The notes under the pieces are model-generated. The model had not been told where the DNA came from and searched no databases. It was given only the letters and a program-made list of their open reading frames with translations. 64,000 nucleotides of DNA from Marinobacter sp. (GTDB lineage: Bacteria; Pseudomonadota; Gammaproteobacteria; Pseudomonadales; Oleiphilaceae): the NCBI GenBank assembly GCA_014359475.1, contig JACIZI010000005.1, forward strand, positions 1-64,000, in the 5' to 3' direction. The position numbers and the translations under genes were made by a program. Numbering within the stretch: position 1 is the stretch's first letter; every line of letters begins with the position of its first letter. Below, piece after piece: positions 26,615 through 36,542 of this stretch.

Positions 26615-28036
26615 ATGTCCCGCATACTGATCGTTGAAGACGAGGAAATCATTCGCTCTGCCCTGCGCAAGCTGCTCGAGCACGCCGGTTATCAGGTCGC
26701 GGAAGTGGGCTCTGTGGAAGAGGCCGAACAATTGCTGCCCGAAGGTTTCGACCTGATCATCTCCGATCTTCGTCTGCCGGGTGCCCCGGGTACAGAGATT
26801 ATTGCCCGGGCACCGGATACGCCGGTACTGATCATGACCAGCTATGCCAGCCTTCGCTCAGCGGTGGATTCCATGAAAAAGGGGGCTGTGGAGTACATTG
26901 CCAAGCCCTTCGATCACGACGAAATGCTGGCGGCCGTGGAGAACATTCTTGCCCGTCAACCGGAGACAACGGAAACCGCCAGTGCGCAACCAGACAACAC
27001 AGACACCGGGGAACCTCCGTCAGGCAGGAACAAAAACGACCCTGCTTCCATCATGTACGGCCAGTGCGATGCCATGGAGCGGGTATTTTCCCTGATCCGC
27101 AAGGTCGCTCCCACGGGAACCACCGTGTTGATCCAGGGAGAGTCCGGCACCGGTAAGGAGCTGGCCGCCCGCGCCCTGCACCTGATGAGCCCCCGGGCTT
27201 CCCGGCCGCTTATTTCAGTCAACTGCGCGGCAATTCCCGAAAGCCTGATTGAATCGGAACTGTTCGGCCATGAGAAAGGCTCGTTCACCGGTGCGGTTTC
27301 CGCCCGCACCGGTCTGATTGAAGCGGCTGACGGGGGCAGCCTGTTCCTGGACGAGATTGGCGAGCTGCCCGCCGAAGCCCAGGCGCGGCTGCTGCGGGTG
27401 CTGCAGGAAGGGGAGATTCGCCGGGTAGGCTCCACCCAGAGCCAGAAGGTGGATGTGCGGATGATTGCCGCCACCCATCGGAACCTCAAAGCCATGACCC
27501 GCACCGGTGAGTTCCGGGAAGACCTGTATTACCGCCTCAACGTCATGCAGGTTCGCATTCCGCCACTACGGGAACGGCAAAGCGACATTCTGGGCCTGGC
27601 GCGCCGCTTCCTGACCCGTCAGGGGGAAAAGCTCGGCAAACCGAACCTCAACCTTTCCCCGGAGGCCATGCGCGCGCTGGAGAAGCACCGTTGGCCCGGT
27701 AACGTGCGGGAACTGGAGAATGCCATTGAGCGGGCCACCATTCTCTGCGATGGCGACCTCATTACTCCATGGATGCTTGACCTGGAAAGTGAAGGTAGTG
27801 ACGGGGAAATTCCGGAGTCCCTGGTAAAGGGTGACAACGAACAGGTATCGTCCACCCGCACTACAGAGTCAACCAGTGACCTGTCCCTGGAGGATTACTT
27901 TCAGCATTTTGTGCTGGAGAACCAGGACCGGATGAGCGAAACCGAACTGGCCCAGAAGCTCGGCATCAGCCGCAAGTCCCTCTGGGAACGCCGCCAGCGG
28001 CTGGGCATTCCCCGCAAAAAAAGCTCAGGCAACTGA
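26615..28036 (+). CDS. cbrB: Sigma-54-dependent response regulator CbrB
   Basis: NtrC-family activator of 473 aa. The receiver domain has acidic residues near the start and the phospho-acceptor Asp51 (ISDLRLPG). The AAA+ domain has Walker A GESGTGKE near 175 and the sigma-54 contact loop as GSFTGA near 222, a Ser for the usual Ala. A Fis-type helix-turn-helix ends the protein. Its expected chief target, the crcZ RNA, starts just downstream behind a -24/-12 promoter and several repeated boxes. Confidence 0.95.
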   Translation: MSRILIVEDEEIIRSALRKLLEHAGYQVAEVGSVEEAEQLLPEGFDLIISDLRLPGAPGTEIIARAPDTPVLIMTSYASLRSAVDSMKKGAVEYIAKPFDHDEMLAAVENILARQPETTETASAQPDNTDTGEPPSGRNKNDPASIMYGQCDAMERVFSLIRKVAPTGTTVLIQGESGTGKELAARALHLMSPRASRPLISVNCAAIPESLIESELFGHEKGSFTGAVSARTGLIEAADGGSLFLDEIGELPAEAQARLLRVLQEGEIRRVGSTQSQKVDVRMIAATHRNLKAMTRTGEFREDLYYRLNVMQVRIPPLRERQSDILGLARRFLTRQGEKLGKPNLNLSPEAMRALEKHRWPGNVRELENAIERATILCDGDLITPWMLDLESEGSDGEIPESLVKGDNEQVSSTRTTESTSDLSLEDYFQHFVLENQDRMSETELAQKLGISRKSLWERRQRLGIPRKKSSGN

Positions 28037-28050
28037 TACTGCACTTATCC

Positions 28051-28172
28051 GGTAACACGGCCTGTGCTACCGGCACTCTGTGACCCTGCCCCGCTTGTTA
28101 CCCTGCCCCACATGTTACCCGGTGTTCCTCACGGTAACACGCATGCAATAAAGACCGCGCCCCTGGTAACAC
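28051..28172 (+). promoter_or_regulatory. Cluster of five CbrB-like binding boxes upstream of crcZ
   Basis: Five copies of a TGTTACC/GGTAACA element: 28051-28058, 28096-28102, 28113-28119, 28133-28140 and 28165-28172. The third and fourth form an inverted repeat with a 13-base gap. They sit 75-200 bp ahead of the sigma-54 promoter, where enhancer sites of an NtrC-type activator belong, directly after cbrB. CbrB as the binder is inferred from context. Confidence 0.7.
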
Positions 28173-28246
28173 TTTGATCTGAAAACAGGGGGTGCCCACC
28201 AACCCGCTTTCACATAACATACTGTTAATAAAGAATTTAATAAAAC

Positions 28247-28262
28247 TGGCACATGCCCTGCA
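28247..28262 (+). promoter_or_regulatory. Sigma-54 (-24/-12) promoter of crcZ
   Basis: TGGCAC (28247-28252), five bases, CTGCA (28258-28262) matches the TGGCAC-N5-TTGCA consensus except for one base. Transcription should begin about 12 bases after the GC of the -12 element, near 28272, just before the first CA motif. Confidence 0.8.
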
Positions 28263-28271
28263 CTCTTTATA

Positions 28272-28658
28272 GTGCGCAACAAAAACAACAAGCGTGACCA
28301 GCAGCGCCAACAACAAGAACAAAAAGCTGCGCGAGGCCTTCGGCAACAAAAACAAGAACAGAAGGCGAGCGAACTGAGTGTTTTGGGTACTCTGCTTTTT
28401 AGTGGTCCCCTGACACGTGCGGGTTGTAGTTGTAGATGTAGAGAAAAAGAATCGCCTTCCAGGCGACACTGCATTTGCCAGGTACCCGTCCGTTGTCCTG
28501 ACCGCTCTCTGTATTCAAAGCTTTCCGTTTGCAGCGATTGTTTCCCGAGCCTGGGAAACACAATGGGGCAAAAAAAACCAAACAATCCCGACCAAAAACA
28601 ACAACAATGCAGATCGTCGAAGCTTTCGGGCGGATTCGTGAAAACGGGTCCGCCTTTT
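28272..28658 (+). ncRNA. crcZ: CrcZ, Hfq/Crc-sequestering small RNA
   Basis: A non-coding transcript of about 390 nt between cbrB and pcnB, the same place and size as CrcZ in Pseudomonas. It carries at least five A-rich CA motifs of the AAnAAnAA type that bind Hfq with Crc: 28277-28291, 28308-28325, 28344-28361, 28569-28587 and 28591-28608. It ends in an intrinsic terminator. Made under CbrAB and sigma-54 control, it should titrate Hfq/Crc and lift catabolite repression. The 5' end is estimated from the promoter. Confidence 0.85.
28629..28658 (+). terminator. Intrinsic terminator of crcZ
   Basis: GGCGGA (28629-28634) pairs with TCCGCC (28649-28654); two further CG pairs can form inside the loop. 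TTTT follows at once. Confidence 0.8.
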
Positions 28659-28817
28659 GATTATCCGGACCTGCAAAACCGTCACACCGACGAGAGACCC
28701 GCCTCAAATCTGCCCGGAAACAGCCCCAATGGTACCCCTTCCGGTCGCTCAGACATGGGCAAATGACGCTCGAACCGTTAAACTCTCGCCTTTGCCCAAT
28801 TCTGATCATGGATATCA

Positions 28818-30164
28818 ATGCTAAAAAAACTATTGTCCTACATCCCCGGAAACGGAAAAAAGAAGCCCCGCCAATTCGAGCGCCGGGACATCCCCAGGGA
28901 TCAGCACAATGTTTCCCGCACCCTGCTCAGCGACCCGGCCAAGAAGGTACTGGGACGGCTGAACAATGCTGGCTACGAAGCCTACCTGGTGGGCGGCGGC
29001 GTAAGGGACGTGCTGCTGGGCGGTAAACCCAAGGATTTTGACATCGCCACCAACGCCACGCCGGAGGAAGTACACGAACTGTTCCGCAACTCCCGGCTGA
29101 TCGGCAGACGCTTCCGCATCGTGCATGTACTGTTCGGCCGTGAAGTTATCGAAGTGACCACCTTCCGGGGCAATGCCGCCGACAGTGATAACGATGAGGA
29201 AGATGACGATCGCAGAACCAGCGAACACGGCCTGTTGCTACGGGACAACGTGTACGGCAGCCTGGAGGAGGATGCCCTGCGCCGGGACTTTACCGTAAAT
29301 GCCCTTTACTACTGCATACGCGACTTTACCGTTATCGATTTCGCCAACGGTCTCGAAGACCTGCGCAACCGCCAGATTCGACTGATCGGCGACCCTGAAA
29401 CCCGCTACCGGGAAGATCCGGTGCGCATGCTCCGGGCGGTGCGGTTTGCCGCCAGGCTCGGTTTCACCATCGAGCCGGAAACCGAAGCACCCATCCGTGA
29501 ACTGGCACCGCTGCTGACCCATATTCCGCCGGCACGTCTGTTTGACGAAGTACTCAAACTGTTTTCTGCGGGCTACGGGGAAGTCACCTACGATCTGCTG
29601 AGAGAGTACAATCTGCTGGCACCGCTGTTTCCGGAAACCGTACGGGCCATCAACCAGGGCGAACCGGACCTGTTAATCCGCAAGGCCCTGCAGAACACCG
29701 ACAAACGTGTTGCCCAGGGCAAATCCGTCAGCCCTCACTTCATGTTTGCCGCCATGCTATGGCCCGCACTGCAGGCCGAATGGCGGCGCAGGCAGGACAA
29801 TGGCGAGCCGGTCCAGCCGGCCCTGCACCAGTCGATTGCCAGGGTCATCGGTCGTCAGGTCCAGGCCACGGCAATCCCCAAGCGCTTCTCCGCCCCCATG
29901 AAAGAAATCTGGGAACTGCAGATGCGCCTGCCTCGCCGCCAGGGCAAACGTGCTTTTGTTACCCTCGCCCACCCCCGCTTCCGGGCCGCCTACGACTTTC
30001 TGCTATTGCGGGAAGAATCGGGCGAGATCGAATCTGGTCTGGGCCAGTGGTGGACGGACTTCCAGAACGCCGAGGAGCGGGAGCAGACCCGCATGATCAG
30101 CGCCGTCGGCAGCAATGCTCCCCGCAAGAAGCGCCGCCGCAAGAAGCCGGCCAGCAAGGACTGA
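28818..30164 (+). CDS. pcnB: Poly(A) polymerase I
   Basis: Adds 3' poly(A) tails that mark RNAs for decay. The 448-aa class II nucleotidyltransferase has LVGGGVRD near residue 57 and the metal-binding DFD near 73-75, then the RNA-binding domain with RRDFTVNAL and RYREDPVRMLR, and a Lys/Arg-rich C-terminal tail longer than that of CCA-adding enzymes, which argues for PcnB. The ATG at 28818 has only a weak ribosome site. It is followed by folK three bases later. Confidence 0.94.
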   Translation: MLKKLLSYIPGNGKKKPRQFERRDIPRDQHNVSRTLLSDPAKKVLGRLNNAGYEAYLVGGGVRDVLLGGKPKDFDIATNATPEEVHELFRNSRLIGRRFRIVHVLFGREVIEVTTFRGNAADSDNDEEDDDRRTSEHGLLLRDNVYGSLEEDALRRDFTVNALYYCIRDFTVIDFANGLEDLRNRQIRLIGDPETRYREDPVRMLRAVRFAARLGFTIEPETEAPIRELAPLLTHIPPARLFDEVLKLFSAGYGEVTYDLLREYNLLAPLFPETVRAINQGEPDLLIRKALQNTDKRVAQGKSVSPHFMFAAMLWPALQAEWRRRQDNGEPVQPALHQSIARVIGRQVQATAIPKRFSAPMKEIWELQMRLPRRQGKRAFVTLAHPRFRAAYDFLLLREESGEIESGLGQWWTDFQNAEEREQTRMISAVGSNAPRKKRRRKKPASKD

Positions 30165-30167
30165 GCC

Positions 30168-30683
30168 ATGGCATTGACCGATGCCTTCATTGGACTGGGC
30201 TCCAATCTGGAAAACCCCGGGGCCCAGCTGGCCCGAGCCATCGCCGAACTGGCCACCCTGCCGAACACGGAGCTGGCGGCACAATCGCCCTTTTACCGCA
30301 GCAAACCCCTTGGCCCCCAGGATCAGCCGGATTTCATCAATGGCTGCGCCTGGCTGAAGACCTCCCTGCCCCCCCTGGAACTGCTGGATCAGCTGCAGGC
30401 CATCGAGCTGGCCCACGGCAGGGAGCGTCTGCAACACTGGGGGCCTCGCACCCTGGACCTTGATCTGCTGTTGTACGGTAACCGGGTAATCGACCACCCG
30501 CGCCTGCACGTACCTCATCCGGAACTGCCTGACAGGGACTTCGTGCTGCGCCCCCTGCTGGACCTGAACCCGCATCTGGCCCTGCCGGATGGCCGGTACC
30601 TGTCGGAGCTGCTCGGCCGCTGCCCGGACAACCGGCTACAGCGGCTGGAACCGGCCCGAAATCCCGGATCACTGCCGGACTAG
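30168..30683 (+). CDS. folK: 2-amino-4-hydroxy-6-hydroxymethyldihydropteridine diphosphokinase (HPPK)
   Basis: Transfers pyrophosphate from ATP to 6-hydroxymethyldihydropterin in folate synthesis. The 171-aa protein has the FIGLGSNLENP start, YRSKPLGPQDQPDFIN, and the signature GPRTLDLDLLLYG with the two catalytic Asp residues. AAGGA in the pcnB tail precedes the ATG. A second, divergent HPPK-like gene is 3.4 kb away (34113-34637); this one is the canonical copy. Confidence 0.95.
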   Translation: MALTDAFIGLGSNLENPGAQLARAIAELATLPNTELAAQSPFYRSKPLGPQDQPDFINGCAWLKTSLPPLELLDQLQAIELAHGRERLQHWGPRTLDLDLLLYGNRVIDHPRLHVPHPELPDRDFVLRPLLDLNPHLALPDGRYLSELLGRCPDNRLQRLEPARNPGSLPD

Positions 30684-30789
30684 CGCGGCGGTGGCCGGCG
30701 CTATTGCCTCATCCGTATCCCGGCATTACCCTTGACACTGGCCTCAAGCGAAAAACCACCCGAGTACCCACCGAGAAGGCAGAAATCCT

Positions 30790-31584
30790 ATGGCTGTGAC
30801 CATCAACACCCTCAGGGAGTACAAGGAAAAAGGCGAAGCCTTTTCCGCACTGACCGCTTACGATGCCACCTTTGCCCGGCTCATGTCCGAGGCGGGCGTG
30901 GACGTCATTCTGATCGGAGACTCTCTCGGCATGGTCCTGCAGGGCAACGACAGCACCCTGCCGGTCACCATGGAGCAGATGGTTTATCACGTTGAATGTG
31001 TGGCTGCCGGCAACCAGGGTTCGCTGATCATGGCAGACATGCCGTTCATGAGTTACAGCACCCCGGAAGTCGCCATGGAGAATGCCGCCGAACTGATGCG
31101 CGCCGGTGCCCACATGGTCAAACTGGAAGGCACTGACTGGATGAGTGAGACCATTGCCCGGCTCAGCGAACGTGGCATCCCGGTATGCGCCCACCTGGGC
31201 CTGACACCCCAGTTCGTCAACAAACTTGGCGGCTTTAAAGTGCAGGGGCGGGATGAGAAGCACGCAGAGCTGATGATTGAACACGCCAGTGAGCTGGTGG
31301 CCGCCGGTGCCGATGTGATACTGCTGGAATGTGTGCCGGCCCCGCTGGCCGCACGCATCACCCAGACGGTACGCGCGCCGGTGATCGGTATTGGTGCAGG
31401 TTGTGACACCGATGGTCAGGTATTGGTCATGCATGACATGCTGGATGCCACCCCGGGCCGCAAGCCCCGCTTTGTGAAAAACTTCCTGGCCGACTCCGGA
31501 TCCATCCGCGGTGCCTTTGAGGCCTACGTCAAAGCCGTCAGGGGCCGCTCATTCCCCGCTGAGGAGCATACGTTCAAGGCATGA
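30790..31584 (+). CDS. panB: 3-methyl-2-oxobutanoate hydroxymethyltransferase
   Basis: First committed step to pantothenate: ketopantoate from 2-oxoisovalerate and methylene-THF. The 264-aa protein has [22 protein letters not shown] with the magnesium Asp, and [12 protein letters not shown] lies upstream of the ATG. The stop overlaps the panC ATG (ATGA). Its C1 donor depends on the folate genes next to it. Confidence 0.97.
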   Translation: MAVTINTLREYKEKGEAFSALTAYDATFARLMSEAGVDVILIGDSLGMVLQGNDSTLPVTMEQMVYHVECVAAGNQGSLIMADMPFMSYSTPEVAMENAAELMRAGAHMVKLEGTDWMSETIARLSERGIPVCAHLGLTPQFVNKLGGFKVQGRDEKHAELMIEHASELVAAGADVILLECVPAPLAARITQTVRAPVIGIGAGCDTDGQVLVMHDMLDATPGRKPRFVKNFLADSGSIRGAFEAYVKAVRGRSFPAEEHTFKA

Positions 31585-32435
31585 GAACCGTCCACACACT
31601 GAAAGAACTGCGTGCCATGCTGCGGGAATACCGTCGGCAGGGCAAACGCATCGGCCTGGTGCCCACCATGGGCAATCTCCATGAGGGGCATCTGTCGCTG
31701 GTGCGCAAAGCCACCGAGGCGGCCGACGTGGTGGTGACCAGTATCTTCGTCAACCCCATGCAATTCGGGGCCACCGAAGACCTGGACACCTATCCGCGCA
31801 CCCTGGCCGAAGATCAGAAAAAACTGGAAACTGCCGGCAACACCCTGGTGTTCGCGCCGTCCAACAATGAAATTTACCCCGAAGGCCTGGCCCGGCAGAC
31901 CCGTGTATCCGTGCCGGATGTCAGCGAGGGGCACTGCGGAGCCAGCCGTCCCGGTCATTTTGACGGGGTTGCCACTGTGGTCGCCATGCTGTTCAATATG
32001 GTGCAGCCGGATGTGGCCGTGTTTGGCGAAAAAGACTTCCAGCAACTGGCGGTGATCCGCAAAATGACCCGGGACCTGAAGATGCCCGTCGAGATCATCG
32101 GAGTTCCCACCTCCCGGGAAAAAGACGGGCTGGCCCGCAGCTCCCGCAACGGCTACCTGACAGCGGAAGAAAGAAAACAGGCCCCTGCCGTCTACAAGAC
32201 TCTGCAGGCGCTGGCGCAAAAGTTGCAGTCACAGGAAGACACCCAGGATTTTGCCGCACTGGAACGCGCGGGGCAGACCATGCTGAGCGAAGCCGGGCTC
32301 CGCCCGGATTATCTCAACATCGTCAACAGCCACACACTGAAGCCAGCCGCCCCGGACGACCGGGAGCTGACCATTCTGGTTGCGGCCTTCCTGGGCACTA
32401 CCCGGCTGATCGACAACCTGTCTCTCAGCCGGTAA
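31581..32435 (+). CDS. panC: Pantothenate synthetase
   Basis: ATP-dependent joining of pantoate and beta-alanine. The 284-aa protein has the nucleotidyltransferase motif [13 protein letters not shown] (29-41), FVNPMQFG, and GEKDFQQL. It is translationally coupled to panB. panD, which supplies beta-alanine and follows panC in Pseudomonas, is absent here and pgi follows directly; beta-alanine must come from a gene elsewhere. Confidence 0.97.
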   Translation: MRTVHTLKELRAMLREYRRQGKRIGLVPTMGNLHEGHLSLVRKATEAADVVVTSIFVNPMQFGATEDLDTYPRTLAEDQKKLETAGNTLVFAPSNNEIYPEGLARQTRVSVPDVSEGHCGASRPGHFDGVATVVAMLFNMVQPDVAVFGEKDFQQLAVIRKMTRDLKMPVEIIGVPTSREKDGLARSSRNGYLTAEERKQAPAVYKTLQALAQKLQSQEDTQDFAALERAGQTMLSEAGLRPDYLNIVNSHTLKPAAPDDRELTILVAAFLGTTRLIDNLSLSR

Positions 32436-32463
32436 CAACCAGATATCCACGAAGGGAATCGGC

Positions 32464-34125
32464 ATGCCTGAGCAACGCGAAAATCTGACCAGCAGCCAGC
32501 CATGGCAGGCTCTTGAGCACCATCAAAAGAATCTGCAGGAAACCTCCATGCGGGCACTGTTCGAGGCCGACCCGGAGCGTTTCCCGCATTTCCTCCTGAA
32601 GGCTGCCGGGCTGACCCTGGACTACTCGAAAAACCGCATCAACCGGGAAACCCCGGACAAGCTGATGGCCCTGGCCCGGCATTGTGCCCTCCCCGAGCGT
32701 ATCGAAGCCATGTTCCGGGGCGACGCCATCAACCGCACGGAAGCCCGCCCGGCGCTGCACATCGCCCTGCGCACGACCGATCCGTCCGCCTCGCTGATGG
32801 TCAGCGGCGAAGACATACTGCCGGAGGTACGACAGACCCTGGATCGCATGGCGGCCTTTGTGGCGGACATCCACAGCGGCAAACGCAAGGGGCTCAGCGG
32901 CCAGGCCTTTACCGATGTGGTCAGCATCGGCATCGGTGGCTCCTACCTGGGCCCCAAACTGGTGACCGAGGCGCTGACACCTTTCCATAACGGCCTGCGC
33001 AGCCATTTCGTGGCCAACATCGATGGCAGTGATATCAGCGAGGTACTGCGACAGGTGAAGCCGGAGACCACCCTGTTCCTGATCCAGTCCAAATCCTTTG
33101 GTACCCAGGAAACCCTGGCCAATGCCCGGGTCGCCCGGGACTGGTTCCTGCGCAACGGCGGCAGTGAATCGGTTATCGCCGATCACTTTGTGGCAGTTAC
33201 CACCAACCGGGACGCGGCAACGGCGTTCGGTCTGGACGAGAACAACCTGTTCCCCATGTGGGATTGGGTAGGCGGCCGTTATTCCCTGTGGTCGGCCATC
33301 GGCCTGCCCATTGCCCTGAGCATCGGCATGGACAACTTCCGCGCCCTGCTGGCCGGTGCCCATGAACTGGACGAGCACTTCCGTACGGCACCGCTGGAGC
33401 AGAACCTGCCGGCAGTCATGGCCATGCTGGGCATCTGGTACAACAACTTCTGGCATGCCGAAAGCCATGCCATACTCCCCTATGACCACTACCTGGCCAG
33501 CCTGCCGGATCACCTCCAGCAACTGGATATGGAAAGTAACGGCAAACGGGTGGCCGAGGATGGGGAGCCGGTAAACTACCCGACCGGGCCGATTATCTGG
33601 GGTGGCGTGGGTGCCAATGGCCAGCACGCTTACCACCAGCTGATCCACCAGGGGACACGACTGATTCCCTGCGACTTCATTATCCCCCTGCGCACCCACA
33701 ACCCGGTGGGCAACCACCACACGGCTCTGTTTGCCAACTGCCTGAGCCAGAGCCAGGCCATGATGCGTGGCAAGACCCTGGAAGAAGCCCGGCAGGAGTT
33801 GTCAGAAGAAGGAAAATCCCCGGAAGATATAGACCGGCTGGCGCCCCACAAGGTGATTCCCGGCAACCAACCCAACAACCTGCTGATGATGGATCAGCTC
33901 ACCCCCCGCACCCTCGGTGCCCTGATCGCCCTTTACGAGCACCGCACCTTTGTGCAGGGTGTGATCTGGGGTCTGGATTCCTTCGACCAGTGGGGCGTGG
34001 AGCTGGGTAAACAACTCGGCAAGGGCATTCTCCGTCAACTGGAGGATGACCAGCCCGCCAACAGCGGAGACAGCTCCACCGACGGGCTGATCGAACTGTT
34101 CAGACACACCGCTCAGACGGACTGA
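32464..34125 (+). CDS. pgi: Glucose-6-phosphate isomerase
   Basis: Interconverts glucose-6-phosphate and fructose-6-phosphate. The 553-aa protein is of normal length for the large bacterial form. Signatures include IGIGGSYLGPKL, SKSFGTQETL, DWVGGRYSLWSAIG with the catalytic region, and HAYHQLIHQGT. AAGGGA precedes the ATG. Its last 13 bp overlap the convergent second folK gene. Confidence 0.96.
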   Translation: MPEQRENLTSSQPWQALEHHQKNLQETSMRALFEADPERFPHFLLKAAGLTLDYSKNRINRETPDKLMALARHCALPERIEAMFRGDAINRTEARPALHIALRTTDPSASLMVSGEDILPEVRQTLDRMAAFVADIHSGKRKGLSGQAFTDVVSIGIGGSYLGPKLVTEALTPFHNGLRSHFVANIDGSDISEVLRQVKPETTLFLIQSKSFGTQETLANARVARDWFLRNGGSESVIADHFVAVTTNRDAATAFGLDENNLFPMWDWVGGRYSLWSAIGLPIALSIGMDNFRALLAGAHELDEHFRTAPLEQNLPAVMAMLGIWYNNFWHAESHAILPYDHYLASLPDHLQQLDMESNGKRVAEDGEPVNYPTGPIIWGGVGANGQHAYHQLIHQGTRLIPCDFIIPLRTHNPVGNHHTALFANCLSQSQAMMRGKTLEEARQELSEEGKSPEDIDRLAPHKVIPGNQPNNLLMMDQLTPRTLGALIALYEHRTFVQGVIWGLDSFDQWGVELGKQLGKGILRQLEDDQPANSGDSSTDGLIELFRHTAQTD

Positions 34126-34637
34126 GCGCGGGAGATCTGCCGGCCCTGCCAGCGGAAATCCACCGGCCAGAGCTTCTGGTTCGTCCGGTAGTCCAGCCAG
34201 AGACCCCGGTAGCTCCGGCCACATGCCGGATGGCATTCGCCGGGGGCGATATCCGCCAGCGGGCGCAGCACAAAGGCGTTGGTCATGATTTCTGCCCGGG
34301 GCAGGGTCACGCCATCCACCTCACCGGTGGCATCCCCCCAGGTCAGGATATCCAGGTCCAGCGTTCGGCCACTGAACTTCGGCACATCCCGGCGGCGGCC
34401 GTTGTCCGCCTCAAGCTGCTTGAAGTGACGGGACAATTCCGCCACCGACCAGCCCGTGTCCACCCCCACCACCAGGTTGTAGAAGTTATCCCCGTCAAAA
34501 CCGACGGCCTCGCTCTCGTAGACCGGCGAGATCACCAGCCCTCCGAACCAGTGCTCAAGCGCGTCCAGAGCTGCAGCCACATGGCGTTCCCGATCGATGT
34601 TGCTGCCGATACTGATATAGACGCGACGCTCAGACAT
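34113..34637 (-). CDS. Second HPPK-like protein (FolK2)
   Basis: A 174-aa HPPK-family protein. It starts YISIGSNIDRERH, has GDNFYNLVVGV and the full signature GRTLDLDILTWG with both Asp residues, so activity looks possible. It is in a leftward run tsaD-folB-folK2 and overlaps folB by 8 bp. The pairing with FolB suggests folate or a related pterin pathway. It is divergent from the canonical folK at 30168 and lacks its GPR sequence (FSGR instead). Confidence 0.88.
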   Translation of the reverse strand: MSERRVYISIGSNIDRERHVAAALDALEHWFGGLVISPVYESEAVGFDGDNFYNLVVGVDTGWSVAELSRHFKQLEADNGRRRDVPKFSGRTLDLDILTWGDATGEVDGVTLPRAEIMTNAFVLRPLADIAPGECHPACGRSYRGLWLDYRTNQKLWPVDFRWQGRQISRAQSV

Positions 34638-35007
34638 CGGCTTGCCCCCTGTTCAGTCGCACCCCCACCGAACGGGCCGCGGGTACCGCCCCGGGCTTGC
34701 GCAGGGTCAGGGACACCCAGGGCACCCGGAACTGGTCCTGCAGCAGGCTCGCCACTGCCTCGGCCGCCGTTTCCAGCAGCTGCGGCTGAAGCCGCTGAAG
34801 AAGTTCGCTGACCGCCTCACTGACACGCGCATAATCCAGCGCATCCTCCACCCGGTCAGAGGCGGCTGCCCGGCGATTATCCCAGCCCATCTCCAGGTCC
34901 AGCTCCAGCCGTTGGGTGATGTTCCGCTCCCAGTCGTAGACCCCGATCACGGTTTCTACCACCAGCCCCTCGATCATCACGCTATCCGTCATTTCCCGCA
35001 GACTCAT
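34630..35007 (-). CDS. folB: Dihydroneopterin aldolase
   Basis: Cleaves dihydroneopterin to the HPPK substrate 6-hydroxymethyldihydropterin. The 125-aa protein has [29 protein letters not shown] and the C-terminal [12 protein letters not shown] with the conserved Lys. Its ATG overlaps the tsaD stop by four bases. In Pseudomonas plsY stands between these genes; here it is missing. Confidence 0.94.
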   Translation of the reverse strand: MSLREMTDSVMIEGLVVETVIGVYDWERNITQRLELDLEMGWDNRRAAASDRVEDALDYARVSEAVSELLQRLQPQLLETAAEAVASLLQDQFRVPWVSLTLRKPGAVPAARSVGVRLNRGQADV

Positions 35008-36065
35008 GGCAGCTCCACCAGACCTTCCAGTCTCATCTCACCCACTGGTGGCAGTGTATTCATGGGCCAGCGCGGCACCGCCACAATGCGTTCGCCATCC
35101 CGTTGCCCCGCCTGCATCCGCTGACAGCCGGCGTAGGCAATCATGGCACCGTTATCGGTGCAGAACTCCGGCCGGGCATAGAATACCCCGGCACCCAGCT
35201 TGCCAGTCATCGCCTCCAGGGATGCCCGCAGGCGCTTGTTGGCGCTGACCCCGCCGGCAATCACCAAGCGCCTGCAGCCGGTCTGCTGCAGGGCCCGGCG
35301 GCACTTGATGGTGAGGGTATCCACCACCGCCGCCTCAAAGGCCAGCGCAATGTCTGAACGCACCTGATCGTCCCACTGCCCGGCGTCTTTCGCATCCCTG
35401 ACGGTGTTCAGGGTGAACGTCTTCAGTCCGCTGAAGCTGAAATCGAGCCCGGGCCGGTCGGTCATCGGTCGTGGGAAACGATAGACCCCTTCCCGGCCCT
35501 TTTCAGCCAGCGCCGCCACCCGGGGACCACCCGGGTAATCCAGGCCCAGCATCTTGGCGGTTTTATCGAAGGCCTCACCGGCGGCATCGTCCACCGATTC
35601 CCCCAGCATTTGGTATTCGCCAATACCCTTCACCAGCACCAGCTGGGTGTGCCCGCCGGATACCAGCAATGCCACAAACGGAAAGGCCGGCGGAGACGAT
35701 TCCAGCATCGGAGCCAGCAGATGACCCTCCATATGATGCACCCCCAACACCGGCACCCCCAGGGCAAAGCCCACTGCGTGGGCCACGGCTCCCCCCACCA
35801 TCAGGGCACCGATCAGCCCCGGGCCGGCCGTATAGGCAATCCCGTCGATATCCGACCGCTGGCGACCGGCTGTATCCAGCACCTGGTCACACAGAGGCAG
35901 CAGCTTGCGCACATGGTCCCGGGAGGCCAGCTCCGGCACCACGCCGCCGTAATCCGCGTGCATGGCGGTCTGACTGAACAACGCATGGGCCAGCAATCCG
36001 GCAGCGCTGTCGTACAGGGCCACACCGGTTTCGTCGCAGGAGGTTTCTATTCCGAGAATCAGCAT
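35004..36065 (-). CDS. tsaD: tRNA N6-adenosine threonylcarbamoyltransferase TsaD
   Basis: Catalytic subunit that places threonylcarbamoyl on A37 of ANN-reading tRNAs. The 353-aa ASKHA-fold protein has [11 protein letters not shown] at the N-terminus, the metal motif HHMEGHL near residue 111, SGGHTQ, and DYPGGP. The frame extends to GTG 36077; ATG 36065 (MLILGIETS) gives the universal start. It is divergent from rpsU and co-translated with folB. Confidence 0.96.
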   Translation of the reverse strand: MLILGIETSCDETGVALYDSAAGLLAHALFSQTAMHADYGGVVPELASRDHVRKLLPLCDQVLDTAGRQRSDIDGIAYTAGPGLIGALMVGGAVAHAVGFALGVPVLGVHHMEGHLLAPMLESSPPAFPFVALLVSGGHTQLVLVKGIGEYQMLGESVDDAAGEAFDKTAKMLGLDYPGGPRVAALAEKGREGVYRFPRPMTDRPGLDFSFSGLKTFTLNTVRDAKDAGQWDDQVRSDIALAFEAAVVDTLTIKCRRALQQTGCRRLVIAGGVSANKRLRASLEAMTGKLGAGVFYARPEFCTDNGAMIAYAGCQRMQAGQRDGERIVAVPRWPMNTLPPVGEMRLEGLVELP

Positions 36066-36154
36066 AATCAGGGGCACCAGAATGGGGCTGTGTTTTCCAG
36101 GCGGGCCATTTTAGCAGAAACCCGAAACGAACCGGCAGTTTCACGGAACAAACA

Positions 36155-36183
36155 TTGACCTGACCAGAACCGGGCGTTATTAT
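36155..36183 (+). promoter_or_regulatory. Promoter of rpsU-dnaG-rpoD operon
   Basis: TTGACC (36155-36160), 17-base spacer, TATTAT (36178-36183), about 115 bp before rpsU in the divergent region with tsaD. Good sigma-70 match. Confidence 0.65.
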
Positions 36184-36298
36184 TGCCGGCCTCAATATGC
36201 ACTGGTCGAGTTTTAGCCAATCTGACCAGGTATCGTGCAGGCCGCAAACAACGGCCTGACAAAACAGAAACCGATTAATTCAGGTAGGTGATTTTCGA

Positions 36299-36514
36299 AT
36301 GCCAGCTGTTAAAGTGAAAGAGAATGAACCATTTGACGTAGCACTGCGTCGCTTCAAGCGTTCCTGTGAAAAAGCAGGTGTTCTGTCTGAAGTGCGTCGC
36401 CGCGAGCACTACGAGAAGCCGACTGCTGTTCGCAAGCGCAAAGCCGCTGCTGCCGTCAAACGTCATCTCAAGAAGCTTCAGCGGGAACAGCGCAAGTTCG
36501 AGCGTCTGTACTAA
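36299..36514 (+). CDS. rpsU: 30S ribosomal protein S21
   Basis: Small basic ribosomal protein that helps mRNA pairing on the 30S platform. The 71-aa protein has [16 protein letters not shown] and a long Lys/Arg-rich helical tail ending RLY. AGGTAGG precedes the ATG. It heads the macromolecular synthesis operon rpsU-dnaG-rpoD. Confidence 0.97.
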   Translation: MPAVKVKENEPFDVALRRFKRSCEKAGVLSEVRRREHYEKPTAVRKRKAAAAVKRHLKKLQREQRKFERLY

Positions 36515-36542
36515 GCTCTGACGCACGACAGACAAGGGTATC

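Noticed and set aside
28272..28766. ORFs in both strands across the cbrB-pcnB gap
   Set aside because: Gln/Lys-rich products come from the CA motifs of CrcZ; the region has a sigma-54 promoter and terminator of a non-coding RNA.
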